DNA of 64,000 bases, taken from Aspidapion aeneum (Eukaryota > Arthropoda > Insecta > Coleoptera > Brentidae). The stretch's first letter is position 1. The number at the start of each line of letters is the position of its first letter. Below are positions 32,725 to 43,166 of this stretch, one piece after another. Made by a program: the position numbers and the translations under genes. The notes under the pieces were generated by a model. That model was given only the letters and a program-made list of their open reading frames with translations, was not told the DNA's origin and ran no database searches. The DNA is taken from assembly GCA_963576565.1 (NCBI GenBank), contig OY755045.1, positions 7,189,477 to 7,253,476 on the forward strand. The letters run 5' to 3'.

Positions 32725-33974
32725 TTACAGTAGATTGGTGGTAGTGTGAACGCGGAAAAAATCTGCACGTTCATACCACTACTACTACTACTAAGATATA
32801 ATGCTTGTGCATGATAGGTATGTACCTCTTTCATTTCTAGTCTGTACTTTTCCATGTGGATTTACCTGAGCTTTAAAACCTCAATTTGGCGCTCTTGTGG
32901 CGCAACTTTGTTAGACATCCAGGGGCCTTTTGTAGGTCCCTGGCCTGTCTCCGGGCCGGTACAGGAAGGCATCCTGTACCACGGGGTTTTGATGCCCCTC
33001 GACCCGTCTCATGAAACGGTCCTTCTGCTCCTGGATCGTTTCTGAGATATCCTCAATGTTGAGCTCCCTTTTGATTTGTACGTTACGCACAAACCAAGGA
33101 GCTCCCGCTATTTGTCTTACGACTCTATTTTGAAAGCTTTGTAGCCTTCCCATTTGTGTTTTACATACTTTATTCCAGCATGGGGCTGCATACATCAGTA
33201 TGGGGCGAACGACTTGCCTCTATAGTTGTAATTTTACTCTCCGGTGTAGAGTGCTCCTGGCATTTAACAAGGGGTATAGCCTAATGTGGGCTCCCCTTGC
33301 TTTTAGAAGTGCGTTTGATACCTGGTCGTTCCAGGTTAGTTTCTTGTCGAAAACTAACTCCAGGTGTTTCACGTTCCTTCTTTGCCAGGGTATCCTTCGA
33401 CTACCCAGAGCAAGCTCTTTTCCGTGTAAAGACAATCGCTTAAGTCTTGTCTGGGTTGATCTTAATTTTCCACCTTTTAGCCCAGGTTTCAATTTCTACG
33501 AGGTGCCTCCGAAGCCTTGTGACGACGTATTGGATGTAATTACACTTTGACGTTGTCAAAGTGTCATCCGCGTACACATAGAGCTTCGTTCTCCGATCTT
33601 TGGGGATGTCACAGGTATACCATGCATATAAGTGTGGCGATAGCGGGGAGCCTTGCGGGACTGCCGCTCTTATTTGCCTTAACCGGGATCGTAAACAGTC
33701 TACCTTTACCATAAAAGTTCGCCCTCCCAGGAACGACTGTAATAACTTGAGGATATGTACTGGTACACCGTTATTCCGCAGTTTTAAAACAAAACCGTTA
33801 TGCCAGACCTTGTCAAATGCTTTTGACATGTCCAGGGTTACCGCTCCTATGTACTTCCTTTTATTGAACCGCTGACTATTTTCTCTGTCAAGTGGGTTGC
33901 TTGAAGTGTTGTACAATGCCTGGGTCTGAATTCGTACCATGGAGACCGTTCACACTACAGAAGGTCTATTCTAA
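32725..33974. mobile_element. TIR-bounded unit carrying a non-LTR retrotransposon (copy 1 of tandem pair)
   Basis: The left end CAGTAGATTGGTGGTAGTGT at 32728 is preceded by TTA. The right end, near 33946-33971, is a diverged inverted form (GTTCACACTACAGAAGGTCT then ATTC). Between them lies a minus-strand RT fragment. The sequence between the left end and the RT 3-prime end, with a (CTA)n run, is the same as in the next unit at 33984. Confidence 0.55.
32911..33940 (-). pseudogene. Jockey-like reverse transcriptase fragment (copy 1)
   Basis: On the minus strand from 33940: GAVTLDMSKAFDKVWHNG (RT motif A, catalytic Asp), AAVPQGSPLSPHLYAWYTCD (motif B), KLYVYADDTLTT (motif C YADD), and WAKRWKIKINPDKT. 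The frame then shifts near 33440-33490 to a segment with LTWNDQVSNALLKARGAH, and again to MYAAPCWNKVCKTQMGRLQS and the tail ending in a proline-rich region at 32911. The 5-prime endonuclease is missing. All core catalytic motifs are visible, but two frame breaks make it inactive. Confidence 0.85.
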
Positions 33975-33980
33975 ACCGAA

Positions 33981-35418
33981 TTACAGTAGACTCCCGCTGG
34001 TGTGAACACGAAAAAAATCTGCACGTTCATACCACTACTACTACTAAGATATAATGCTTGTGCATGATAGGTATGTACCTCTTTCATTTCTAGTCTGTAC
34101 TTTTCCATGTGGATTTACCTGAGCTTTAAAACCTCAATTTGGCGCTCTTGTGGCGCAACTTTGTTAGACATCCAGGGGCCTTTTATAGGTCCCTGGCCTG
34201 TCTCCGGGCCGGTACAGGAAGGCATCCTGTACCACAGGGTTTTGATGCCCCTCGACCCGTCTCATGAAACGATCCTTCTGCTCCTGGATGGTTTCTGAGA
34301 TATCCTCAATGTTGAGCTCCCTTTTGATTTGTACGTTACGCACAAACCAAGGGGCTCCCGCTATTTGTCTTACGACTCTATTTTGAAAGCTTTGTAGCCT
34401 TCCCATTTGTGTTTTACATACTTTATTCCAGCATGGGGCTGCATACGACAGTATGGGGCGAACGACTTGCCTCCATATTTGTAATTTTACTGTCCGGTGG
34501 TGTAGAGTGCTTCTGGCATTTAACAAGGGGTATAGCCTACTGTGGGCTCTCCTTGCTTTTTGAAGTGCGTTTGATACCTGGTCGTTCCAGGTTAGTTTCT
34601 TGTCGAAAACTAACCTCAGGTATTTCAGGTTCCTTCTTTGCCAGGGTATCCTTCGACCACCCAGAGCAAGCATCTGTTCGCGGATTGCCCCTTTTCCGTG
34701 TAAAGACAATCGCTTGTGTCTTGATCTTAATTTTCCACCTTTTAGCCTAGGTTTCAATTTCTACGAGGTGCCTCTGAAGCCTTGGTTGGTAGCTACGATA
34801 TATTAAATCCATACTTATCAACTTTTAAATGTAACTATTCTTATAATTTAGAGCAAATCTATAGGTTTCTGCTGAAAATGACAATTTAAATTATCGAAAA
34901 ATACTACAATTTTTATGAAACTTCAAAATTTACATATCATTAGGTAAAATATAATGTTATTTTAGTCCGAACTTATCTAGCTGACCAATGAGGCTACCGC
35001 TCGGTCTCAATATTTCTTAGGCTCTAACACCTGTATTGTTTGTTTCTGACTATAATGTAACCACTTTAAGTGATTCCAAAACATACTTAACTGCAACTCT
35101 TTTAGGTGTCTTCATTTCATTCTCAGATTCGCCTTCCAAATTTACCTCTGGGAGCAAGAATTAAAAACTTCTTGGTTTTTACCACTTTACAAAGCAAAAC
35201 ATGAAATAGTACTAGTATATACCTCAAAAAACGAATTAATACTAAGTAATTCTCGGTAATTCCCCTAAATCTTACCATTTGATTAACACCTCTTTACCGT
35301 TTTGTTTACGATCGAAACTCGTTACTCTTTATGCTACTATAAAACATTGATCCTCACTGTTCAGACTACTGGGAGGTTCACATAAGCGTGTGTTCACACC
35401 AGCGCGAGTCTACTGTTA
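33981..35418. mobile_element. 1.43 kb TIR element, TTA target duplication, carrying the same RT fragment (copy 2)
   Basis: The body is 33984-35415. It starts CAGTAGACTCCCGCTGGTGT and ends ACACCAGCGCGAGTCTACTG, reverse complements apart from one position. TTA precedes and follows, which fits PIF/Harbinger-like TWA target choice. It contains the 34020-34790 retrotransposon fragment and about 600 bp of unrecognised sequence. Confidence 0.75.
34164..34790 (-). pseudogene. Jockey-like RT C-terminal fragment (copy 2)
   Basis: A single open minus frame of 197 residues covers the region after the YADD box: LVFDKKLTWNDQVSNALQKA, then QVVRPILSYAAPCWNKVCKT, then NRVVRQIAGAPWFVRN. It is nearly identical to 32911-33520 of copy 1 but without the frame breaks there. 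Truncated upstream at about 34786, where the two copies diverge. Confidence 0.8.
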
Positions 35419-35575
35419 TCATATTTAAAATAATTAGATAATAACTTATCAATGCAAAAATATGTAAGGCATCTACAGAAATCAATTATAGAACTTAAAA
35501 GACTTTACTTTCCTACTCAAATTAAGATCAGTTTGTGAGAATTATAAAGTACAAATGGCCCTGATGATCTCCAGC

Positions 35576-37038
35576 GTTTGAAACATTAACGTATTAACCG
35601 GAGGAGACCAGGAACCGCGGCAAAAATTCATTCATCAAAACAATTCGATTTGACCCCTAGATGCTTCAATAAGTTGGAAAAGAATAGAAATATTTTTTGG
35701 AAAGACGATGGCAACGCTGTGCGACACACAGCAGACGTATGTTTATTCTTTATGGTCGATCGATTTACCAGTGACGGCGGCAAAATATTTATTTATTAAA
35801 AGTAAATACCTAACTTATTAAAACAAGCAATTTAATTTAGTTTACAGCTGAATAGATACCCATTGACAATTAGATGTTTGATTAGGATGCTTTTAGCTTG
35901 GTGTATTTTATTTTAGGTTAGACAACGTTAAAAATTCAGAGTAGGTAAAAAGGACTAACTCAACCTAAAAAATTGCCTCAATCCAAATCCAAAAAAACTG
36001 TTTACACAAAAAAAACGGTTAAATAAAAAAGGTATACATAAAAAAATTACTTTCCATATTAATAAGATACCTTTTTTACCTTATCTGTTGAAAATCAAGG
36101 CTCGTAGTTCAGTTAAAAGTATCAAAACACCAAAACTTGGGACACCCTGTACATTTTTAACTAAACTTATGTTTAAACAGTTTTAACAAATAAATAATTA
36201 TTTATATAATACCCAAAAATTTTTTTTTTGATTTTATATTGATTTCTACGGCACTGGTCTTTGTTTTGTTTTGAAGGTCAAACAAGTTATTTAACTTACT
36301 TGTAAAACGAAACTTCTGGATTAAGATAGTCGAGATTTTAGCACAAAATACACTCCCACACCATTTTAAAGTCTTTTAAGATTAAATTTGAGTCCAGATC
36401 GAAAATATATTTTAAGAAAAAACACGAAAACAATTCCGAACCGTAAAGAGACAGGTCAAAAACGCCGCATTGACCCTTTACAAAATACTAATGGGTCCAA
36501 AGGGACTACCTTCTAATCAAGAATAGTTTTGTCTCTTTTTCTCGCATCAGTTTAACAAAAGAGGAACAAAATAATATACTTTACGCGGGCCTAGACGATT
36601 GCGGCATCTTTCTAATTCCTTTGTTTTAGTGAGGGACTGTAATCGAGAATAGTTTTGTTTTTTTCTCTCGCACTGGTTTAATAAAGGAAAACGAAGGAGT
36701 CGCAAAATAAATGCTGGAAGCACAAGTTAAAGTGATCACCGCTTGTTATATATCCATATTTGGTCGTGTATAATTAATCTGGTAAGGATTTGTAAGAAGA
36801 ACAGTTTCGTCTTTTTCCGGTGCATTGGTTTAAAAAAGAAATAAAAGTAAAGGAAAGATCGGATAATTTTGGTGATTCTTAAAGAGAAAGAAAATAGAGT
36901 TTTCTATGGACCAAACAAAAATAGTCGATGAGTTCTTTTCTGCAGAAGTACGTTTTTTAAAACAAATTGTTTATCTGGACGGCCGATTTTTTTGTTTATT
37001 TCCTAGTCTCCTCCGGTTAATATGTTAATGGTTTGAAA
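35576..37038. mobile_element. 1.45 kb TIR element with perfect 8-bp target duplication
   Basis: The body 35584-37030 begins CATTAACGTATTAACCGGAG then GAGACCAGGAA. The other end is its reverse complement with two or three differences over about 34 bp. GTTTGAAA is present at 35576-35583 and 37031-37038. An 8-bp duplication fits hAT, P or Merlin; the termini do not let me choose. No transposase motif seen. The interior has three ~130-bp divergent repeats (near 36510, 36640 and 36800) containing AGAATAGTTTTGTCTC-like and CATTGGTTTAA-like words. Confidence 0.8.
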
Positions 37039-37490
37039 GAGGTTTCCTTTTTAAATAAGGAAGAAGACTAAAAACGGATCCTTAACTGTTAAAAAAGCAA
37101 CTCCTAAAAGCTTTTCAAAATAGGCGAAATTAGCACATTTATAAAACTCTACCCAAATAAACTAAATGAGACCAAAAAAGCGGTCAAACTTCAAAGACTG
37201 CATTTTTTATAAAAGTGTCTAAAACCCGACCTAATAATAAAAATAGAGGCATTTTATATACGTTTTATATACAAATAAAAATAGTAGCCCTTATTTTACA
37301 ACTTTATTTTTGTTTTGTCAAGCTGTTATTAGGAAAGTGCGAGACGGTTTTTATTGTAAAAAGATCCTTTTTGGGGTCTTTTTATGATTTACATCCGACA
37401 TTGAAGAATTAGAGTGTCATAAGGCCTGGTTTTGAAATAAAATTTTAGTAAAATATAGATTCTGAATTTGTGTATTTTTTTTTAACTTCT

Positions 37491-37860
37491 ATCATAACAA
37501 AAACATTTCATGTAAAAAAGCTTAGTACGCGAAAGTGGTATCCCATAAAAAGAATTGAGATAAAAGTAAAGCCAAGTTCTCAATACAAATTTCAAAATGA
37601 AAGGTTCTTACTAGTTTGGAAATGTTTTTTTTTTAACTTTGCTATTCCAGACAAACTTCTTTATGTTCAATTAAGAACTGTGCTTAAGAGTCATTTGCAA
37701 CCGTATTAGCCAAGTTTAGAAAAACATTTCCAAACTAAAAAGAACCTTTCATTTTGAAATTTGTATTGGAGAACTTGGCTTTACTTTTATCTCAATTCTT
37801 TTTACGGAATCCCACTTTCGCGTACTTGGCTTTTTTTACATGAAATACTTTTGTTATGAT
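37491..37860. repeat. long foldback: ~140-bp inverted arms around a ~92-bp loop
   Basis: The left arm (37491-37627) starts ATCATAACAAAAACATTTCA. The right arm (37720-37860) is its reverse complement with only scattered differences, including AAAGTAAAGCCAAGTTCTC and ACAAATTTCAAAATGAAAGG. A transcript would form a near-continuous duplex of about 140 bp. No flanking target duplication is evident. Confidence 0.9.
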
Positions 37861-37976
37861 TTTACTCTTTTTTTAAAGGATTTGGATAATATATAAGTTT
37901 TAAACTAGCAAAATATAAGGAATATTGTTCAAAACTTTTGCAATGCCTTATTAAAAATGTTGAAGTTCAGGTAGGT

Positions 37977-38197
37977 ATCAGCCTTCTAAAGCTCAGCTCT
38001 CTAGTGTTCCTGGAAGTAGGCAATGTTAATTTTACATAACTTTACATTTATAGGGGAGGAAAGTAAATTAAAATTTTAGTGTTTTTAAATTTTTTCCTAT
38101 AGTTTTATCATAGTTCCTATCAGTCTTCCAAAGCTCAGCTCTCTAGCGCCTCTGGAAGTGGGCAATGTTACTTTTACATAAATTTACATGTATGGGG
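37977..38197. repeat. tandem pair of ~80-bp repeats, 140 bp apart
   Basis: ATCAGCCTTCTAAAGCTCAG ... TAGGCAATGTTAATTTTACA at 37977-38057 recurs with few changes at 38117-38197. Non-coding. Confidence 0.75.
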
Positions 38198-38430
38198 GAG
38201 GACACATGAATGAGTGAGTGAATGAGTGGCAATTTCGAAATTTCAATTTTTTGAAAGTTTGTAACTAGTTTACTACTTTATGGAACTTGGAGGGATTGTT
38301 AACTCTGTAAAGATCTACGACTCTGCAAAGTTTGAGTTTCGTAGCTCATTCCGAAGTAGAGTTTTGATTAGGTCAAATATACGCTGAAATGTTTCAAGAA
38401 AAGAGAGAGAGAGAAATTTTCCAGCATATA

Positions 38431-38473
38431 ATTATTCCACGGATCACCTTGTTAGGTGATCCGTGATTATTCC
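38431..38473. repeat. perfect 12-bp hairpin flanked by an 8-bp direct repeat
   Basis: CACGGATCACCT (38438-38449), loop TGTT, AGGTGATCCGTG (38454-38465) form a perfect stem. ATTATTCC lies directly on both sides (38431-38438 and 38466-38473), overlapping the stem by one base on the left. Confidence 0.9.
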
Positions 38474-39189
38474 TCATACTACTCAGAAGAACATATTTTT
38501 AAAAGTACACGCATGGTGTAAAATATATTGACTGTATAATCTAATTTATAACAAATCGTTTCAACTAACCCATAAATTATGTTATTAATAAATTTCTTGT
38601 GGTTAAAAAACCACTATATAAATAAATGGTCTGAAGTAATAATTATGAAATTAGATCCTTTTTGCACTTTTTGTTCATGTGAAAATTGTAAATTATGAAT
38701 TTTTATAGTATAGATATTATACCGGATCTCTTTTCTTCAAACCAGGATATTTATAAAATACTTCTTTTACTTGCTGCCTCTTTTATACATGTTGATTATA
38801 ATCATGAGCTGTAACGTTTAATCAGCTTTATCAACAATATATTGATGCAAATTCTAGTAAAATACATTTAGCGTTCAGAAAAAAGTATAGATGGTTCAAT
38901 GGCGTTTTGAGGAAATAGCTGTCAAGATGTGGCAAATTTATTTGTTGTCGCATTTGAGGGAATATCCCTTATATTCCAAGCTGTAGCACGCTCCAAAAAA
39001 TAGTGACCCATTTCCAAAGAACAGGATGTGTCAATTTTTGCCACAAATGCAGTGGTGGAGAGGCACTCCCTGTTAGTGTAATGGGAGAGGAAAGGAAACA
39101 GAAGTTTTGCCTTCCTGTTCCAGTAAGACATGTGGGAGATGATGTTCCACAAAATTTTGAAACGACATGGGTACCTATCGGAGTTTTAT

Positions 39190-40540
39190 AGTAAAGAAAA
39201 CGCCAGATATTTTCCAAGATGATCAGTTTCGAAGAATGGAGTTTTGTGAAACTATGATCGAAAAAGCGAATCAGGATTAAAATTTTATTAAAAAATTTTG
39301 TTTTACATACGAAAGTTCGTTTTCAATTCATGGTCGTAGTCCTGCGGTTGTTCGTTACTGGTCACGAAAAAATGCTTACTACAGAACGAACACAGTATCC
39401 TCAAAAACTTACACCAGTATTTACTAAAGGGTGCTAAGTGCTAAGTCCTACAATCCTAGGTTTAAAAGTCTACATTTTGGTTGAAGGTTTAACTCATTTT
39501 TCCCGTAAATGCAATAGTTTTTAATATTTATACAAATTGTTCATAAATACCTTGCGATATGGGTACTCTTTTTTTGTTGTTACAAAGAGATTATTTCCAC
39601 ACAAAGGTTTTAAATAAATAAAAATAATCAAATATTTTGGTTTAACAATGGTAGCCATATTTAAACCTCCAAATGTCACTAGGAAATATCGAATAAAAAC
39701 GGTGTAAGTCAGTGTCAGCTGTCCGCTATATTTTACATGTTAATTTTTTAGACAAATTAGCGATGATTAAACCGATGGTCGATTGTTTTAGGGAATGAGT
39801 AATTGAAAAGGGATTCTAATATATCTTGTGCTTTTTACAGTATTTAAATATTGATACGTATTTAATACGGTAATGCATATACAGATATAGTTTTATGTTA
39901 TTTATGTATTATTTAGCTTTGAATATTTTTGTATGTAAGTTTTTTCTGTCAATCATGGATTATTTCTATTGTTTTTCGAACTTTAAACCACCCCTCAGGG
40001 GTGGCACTACAATTTGAGACTATTTTTAACGGGAATCCTACGACTGCACGGACTAAGTTTCCAAAAAATGACATTTGGTTACAAAATTTTTATGTGGCTT
40101 TTCTTTATTTCTAAAGTTAATTTGAATTTATATGAGATGAAACTCACTGAGAAATGCTTACTATCATATTGCACATTAGGGTGAACCAAATATTTGCAGT
40201 TATTTGACCTGTGAGTATTAAAAAAGTCTTAAGGTCTTAGTTAATAATGTCTGGACTTTTATTTTGGGTGACAATATCATTGATCCTTTTTTCATCAATG
40301 GTTATTTACGAGGGAGAAATTATTTGGCTTTGTTGCAGCACCATATGATTCCTGCGATTCGACAGGTGCCCAATGTTGATTTTACCCAAATTTGGTTTAA
40401 GCAAGATGGTTGCCCAGCTCATGACAATTTGCCTGTAAGAGTTTTTTAAAATTAAACGTTTCCAAGGCAGCTTATTAGAAGCAGGCAAGGTACATGATAG
40501 CTGGCCTCCGAGATCACCAGATTTGGTATAATCATCGGGT
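39190..40540 (+). pseudogene. IS630/mariner-like transposase, split by an insertion and frameshifted
   Basis: Left part (about 39200-39415): DDQFRRMEFCETMIEKANQD, then YESSFSIHGRSPAVVRYWSR, and in another frame ERTQYPQKLT. Right part (about 40243-40530): NNVWTFILGDNIIDPFFING, GRNYLALLQHHMIPAIRQVP, IWFKQDGCPAHDN and, after a frameshift, a WPPRSPDL word. The order and motifs match DDE-type transposases of the IS630-Tc1-mariner group (FTYE region for the first acidic residue, QDGCPAH for the second, PRSPDL for the third). Repeat R2 and other sequence interrupt it at 39416-40242. Dead. Confidence 0.75.
39416..40242 (+). repeat. insertion containing repeat R2, copy 2
   Basis: Bases 39416-39765 match 16143-16440. 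The insertion divides the transposase between PQKL and NVW codons. A TTA is present at both junctions (CTTA before, TTAATAATG after), compatible with a TA or TTA target. The rest to 40242 is not recognised. Confidence 0.55.
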
Positions 40541-40564
40541 TTATTTTCGACGAAAATTTTTTTT

Positions 40565-41050
40565 TTAGATAACGCCAAAAAAAATGTAAATGGATGTATT
40601 TTGACCTATTCTAGCAATATCGTCGTGATGTCTGTCTGTGTGTGTGTGTGTGTATATTTGTTCATAACACGATAGCTCCTAAGCCGCTGAACCGATTTTC
40701 ATAAAATTTTCAGGTAAAATAGTGTTCGACACTCTTACGAGCTGATTAGATTTTGGTAAAAAATCCATTAATGCTAATGACAGTTGTTTGACAATTAAAA
40801 TTTTTTAAAAATGCTAACTTTTTAACGGAGCATTGTATCAATACACTGTTTTCGGAATATAGTAGACCAGATTTTGCTTAATAATTCGTGTTATAACCAA
40901 AAACTTCGTAATTGCTTTAGTTTCTAAGATATTTACAAAAAACTGTTTTTAAGGCTGATGTATTATGGCTGCACTTGAATTGTGCTAATAGGCTAGCTAG
41001 GAAGGTATCAGATCCATCATGGATCCATTTTTTTTTTAGATGCTGCAGAG
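40565..41050 (+). repeat. interspersed repeat R1, copy 2
   Basis: The longest R1 copy. It shares AACACGATAGCTCCTAAGCC and the GATTTTCATAAAATTTTCAG word with 11157 and 55350, includes a (GT)n run near 40637-40652, and ends GGCTAGCTAGGAAGGTATCA near 41010. Confidence 0.75.
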
Positions 41051-41629
41051 CGAGATTTTTTTTTGCCAAAAACAGACGATTACAAAAACTCACTGACAAA
41101 TACTTGCCTATTATTTGCAGCGTCCTCTAGTGTGAGAAAAATTCTTTAGTTTAAAGCAGTTAAGAATGCCTCAAAACGCCTAGAAGCTGATCGTAAATTT
41201 TAAGATAAAATATCTCTAACCAAACTAAAACATAAAGCTGGGACATTCCCTATACTTATTTTGTGTTTTATTCTACTAAAATCACAGCGGGTTATCCGCG
41301 TCTTTTAGACTCATAATATTAATTAAATTAAATTTTATTTTGAGCTGTTTTACTTTTATTTTATTAGGTTTGTCATCAAGAGACGTAGACTTGAGACATA
41401 CTTGAAATTTTTCTGTTCTCTGGCGCCATATAGAGTTAATTATAATTATTTTAATTTTTGTTTTACTAATGGGCAGTAGCGGTGACGTTATTAATTGGGG
41501 GGGGGGGGCAAAAATTTATATTGCATGGAAAAGGAGAAAAAAAACTTACCTAAACAGTTTTATTTTAGCATTTTACAAACAAGCAGCTACTTGGTGTAGT
41601 TTTTAGTTTATTTGTTTATAGATAAAGTC

Positions 41630-41828
41630 TATTCGCCCAGTGGCGTATATACGGGGGGGCCTGGAGGCCCCCCCCCCCCGAAGCTAAGATATTTTTGGAT
41701 ATTTTCCACATATTTCAAGAATACAAACATAAAATATCATAAAATACAGCCTCATGAGGTCTCGGGCCCCCCCAAAACTGTCTCGGGCCACCCCGAAACT
41801 TTTTTCTATATACGCCACTGTATTCGCC
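41630..41828. mobile_element. hAT-type MITE, 183 bp, perfect 8-bp target duplication
   Basis: The body 41638-41820 starts CAGTGGCGTATATACGGG and ends CTATATACGCCACTG. TATTCGCC flanks both sides (41630-41637 and 41821-41828). It is the inverted relative of 17208-17394. It sits at the truncated 3-prime side of the hAT transposase fragment next door. Confidence 0.9.
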
Positions 41829-41834
41829 CTTCTT

Positions 41835-42248
41835 TTACATGCGCAAAGTACTTCGATTAGCACTAGTGTCAGACTCATCATAGCCCTGTAGAGCAACCCC
41901 AAGAATCCTATAGAATTTTAAACAGTTTATTAACCTACTAAGTATATGTCTATTTTTTGCCACATTTTCATTATGTTCGGTAATGTTTTGCCTATAGGCA
42001 CTATTCAATTGGCACCTTATATCAGTCTTGCCTAGCATAGAAAATTTGATGTGGTTATTTAAACAACTATCACTTCTTTGTGTCTTTAACTTTTTACTAA
42101 AGTGCTTGATATCACACATTCCTTTTGACACCCACGCAGGATCACTTCGTGGATTGTTCATAAGACAAATAAAGCAAAAAAAAAGCAATGTATTTTTCAA
42201 AACCGCACTACCAGTTTTCAGCATCGTATAATTTTTTATTACTTGCAC
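41835..42248 (-). pseudogene. hAT (ZMYM1/TTF-type) transposase N-terminal fragment
   Basis: The minus-strand frame of 137 residues includes NPRSDPAWVSKGMCDIKHFS, then LNNHIKFSMLGKTDIRCQL, then HNENVAKNRHILSRLINCLK, and VALQGYDESDTSANRS. This is the pre-catalytic region of ZMYM1-like hAT transposases: TTF-type zinc finger tail, NHxxS, HNxxVxxNR, LALRGHDES. It ends shortly after that motif, next to a MITE insertion; catalytic core and dimerisation domain are missing. Upstream (42160-42832) lies its probable 5-prime non-coding region. Confidence 0.8.
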
Positions 42249-42832
42249 TAAAATTTTGGTTAATTTTTAGGATTTTTAGGTCCGGTCTATGTGGCCCTAA
42301 TGATTTTATTTGTAATCGAAGTTCATATGTCAACGTATTTAAATTTGCACAGTTAATTATGCAATCGACGGTATTTATTTTCATTTTATAAACAAACGAT
42401 AACAAAAACAATGACACGCGACGGCGATGCTTTTTTCTACTGATACCCCAAATCAAAACAAACTCATACGTCTTCACTAAGGATAGAACCGGCCATGTGT
42501 AGATGCACGATAATGATGGCCGACTTCAACTAAAACATACATTCCTCTTGCCCCCGCTCGAAAACATCCACCCATACCCCGGTGAGGAACGGGTGAAATT
42601 GAAACCTTGCCCCGCGCGGCGCTGCCGGCTTGTAATTATTTACGTTAAAAAAGTTCACCCAATTAATCGCTTGATGTTAACTATAGATAATAAAAAGAAC
42701 TAGACAATCATGTCGTAAGGAAAGATTTAACTTTTTTTAAATAAATCAATTAAAAATACTGTTTGTTGTCTAGTTTTGAGAGGGCACCAACCCCGTTGCC
42801 CTCCCTGTAGCAGCCACCACTGCTAATGGGGT
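42160..42832 (-). mobile_element. hAT 5-prime non-coding region and terminus
   Basis: Bases 42160-42485 match 17686-17970. The terminus at 42832, read on the minus strand, is CAGTGGTGGCTGCTACAGGG then AGGGCAACGGGG, like the end at 19256. Between them 42545-42635 is strikingly GC-rich (CCCCGCGCGGCGCTGCCGGC) and could hold the transposase promoter; that is inference. Confidence 0.6.
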
Positions 42833-43166
42833 TTCTTACCGAGGCTCATAAAAGGTATTAAGATTGTTAACAATATTCACCTAAAATTACCTGGTTTAAG
42901 GAACAAAATGATCTGAATTTTGTTAATTGAATATTAAGGATGTTGTCATCAGACATACCAGTGCACCTAATAGCCTAAGTCTACATTAAAACTGTACAAT
43001 TATTCAGTAAGTCGTTATCGCATGACATCCTGAATATTTTTAAAATTTACTAATAAAAAAAAATTAATAAAAAAACACCCAACTGCTAAATTCATTTGTA
43101 ACTACTAGTCACAGTTGGGTACAAAATTGGTATACCTATAATGTACGACATGCTTCAACTTTTGAT

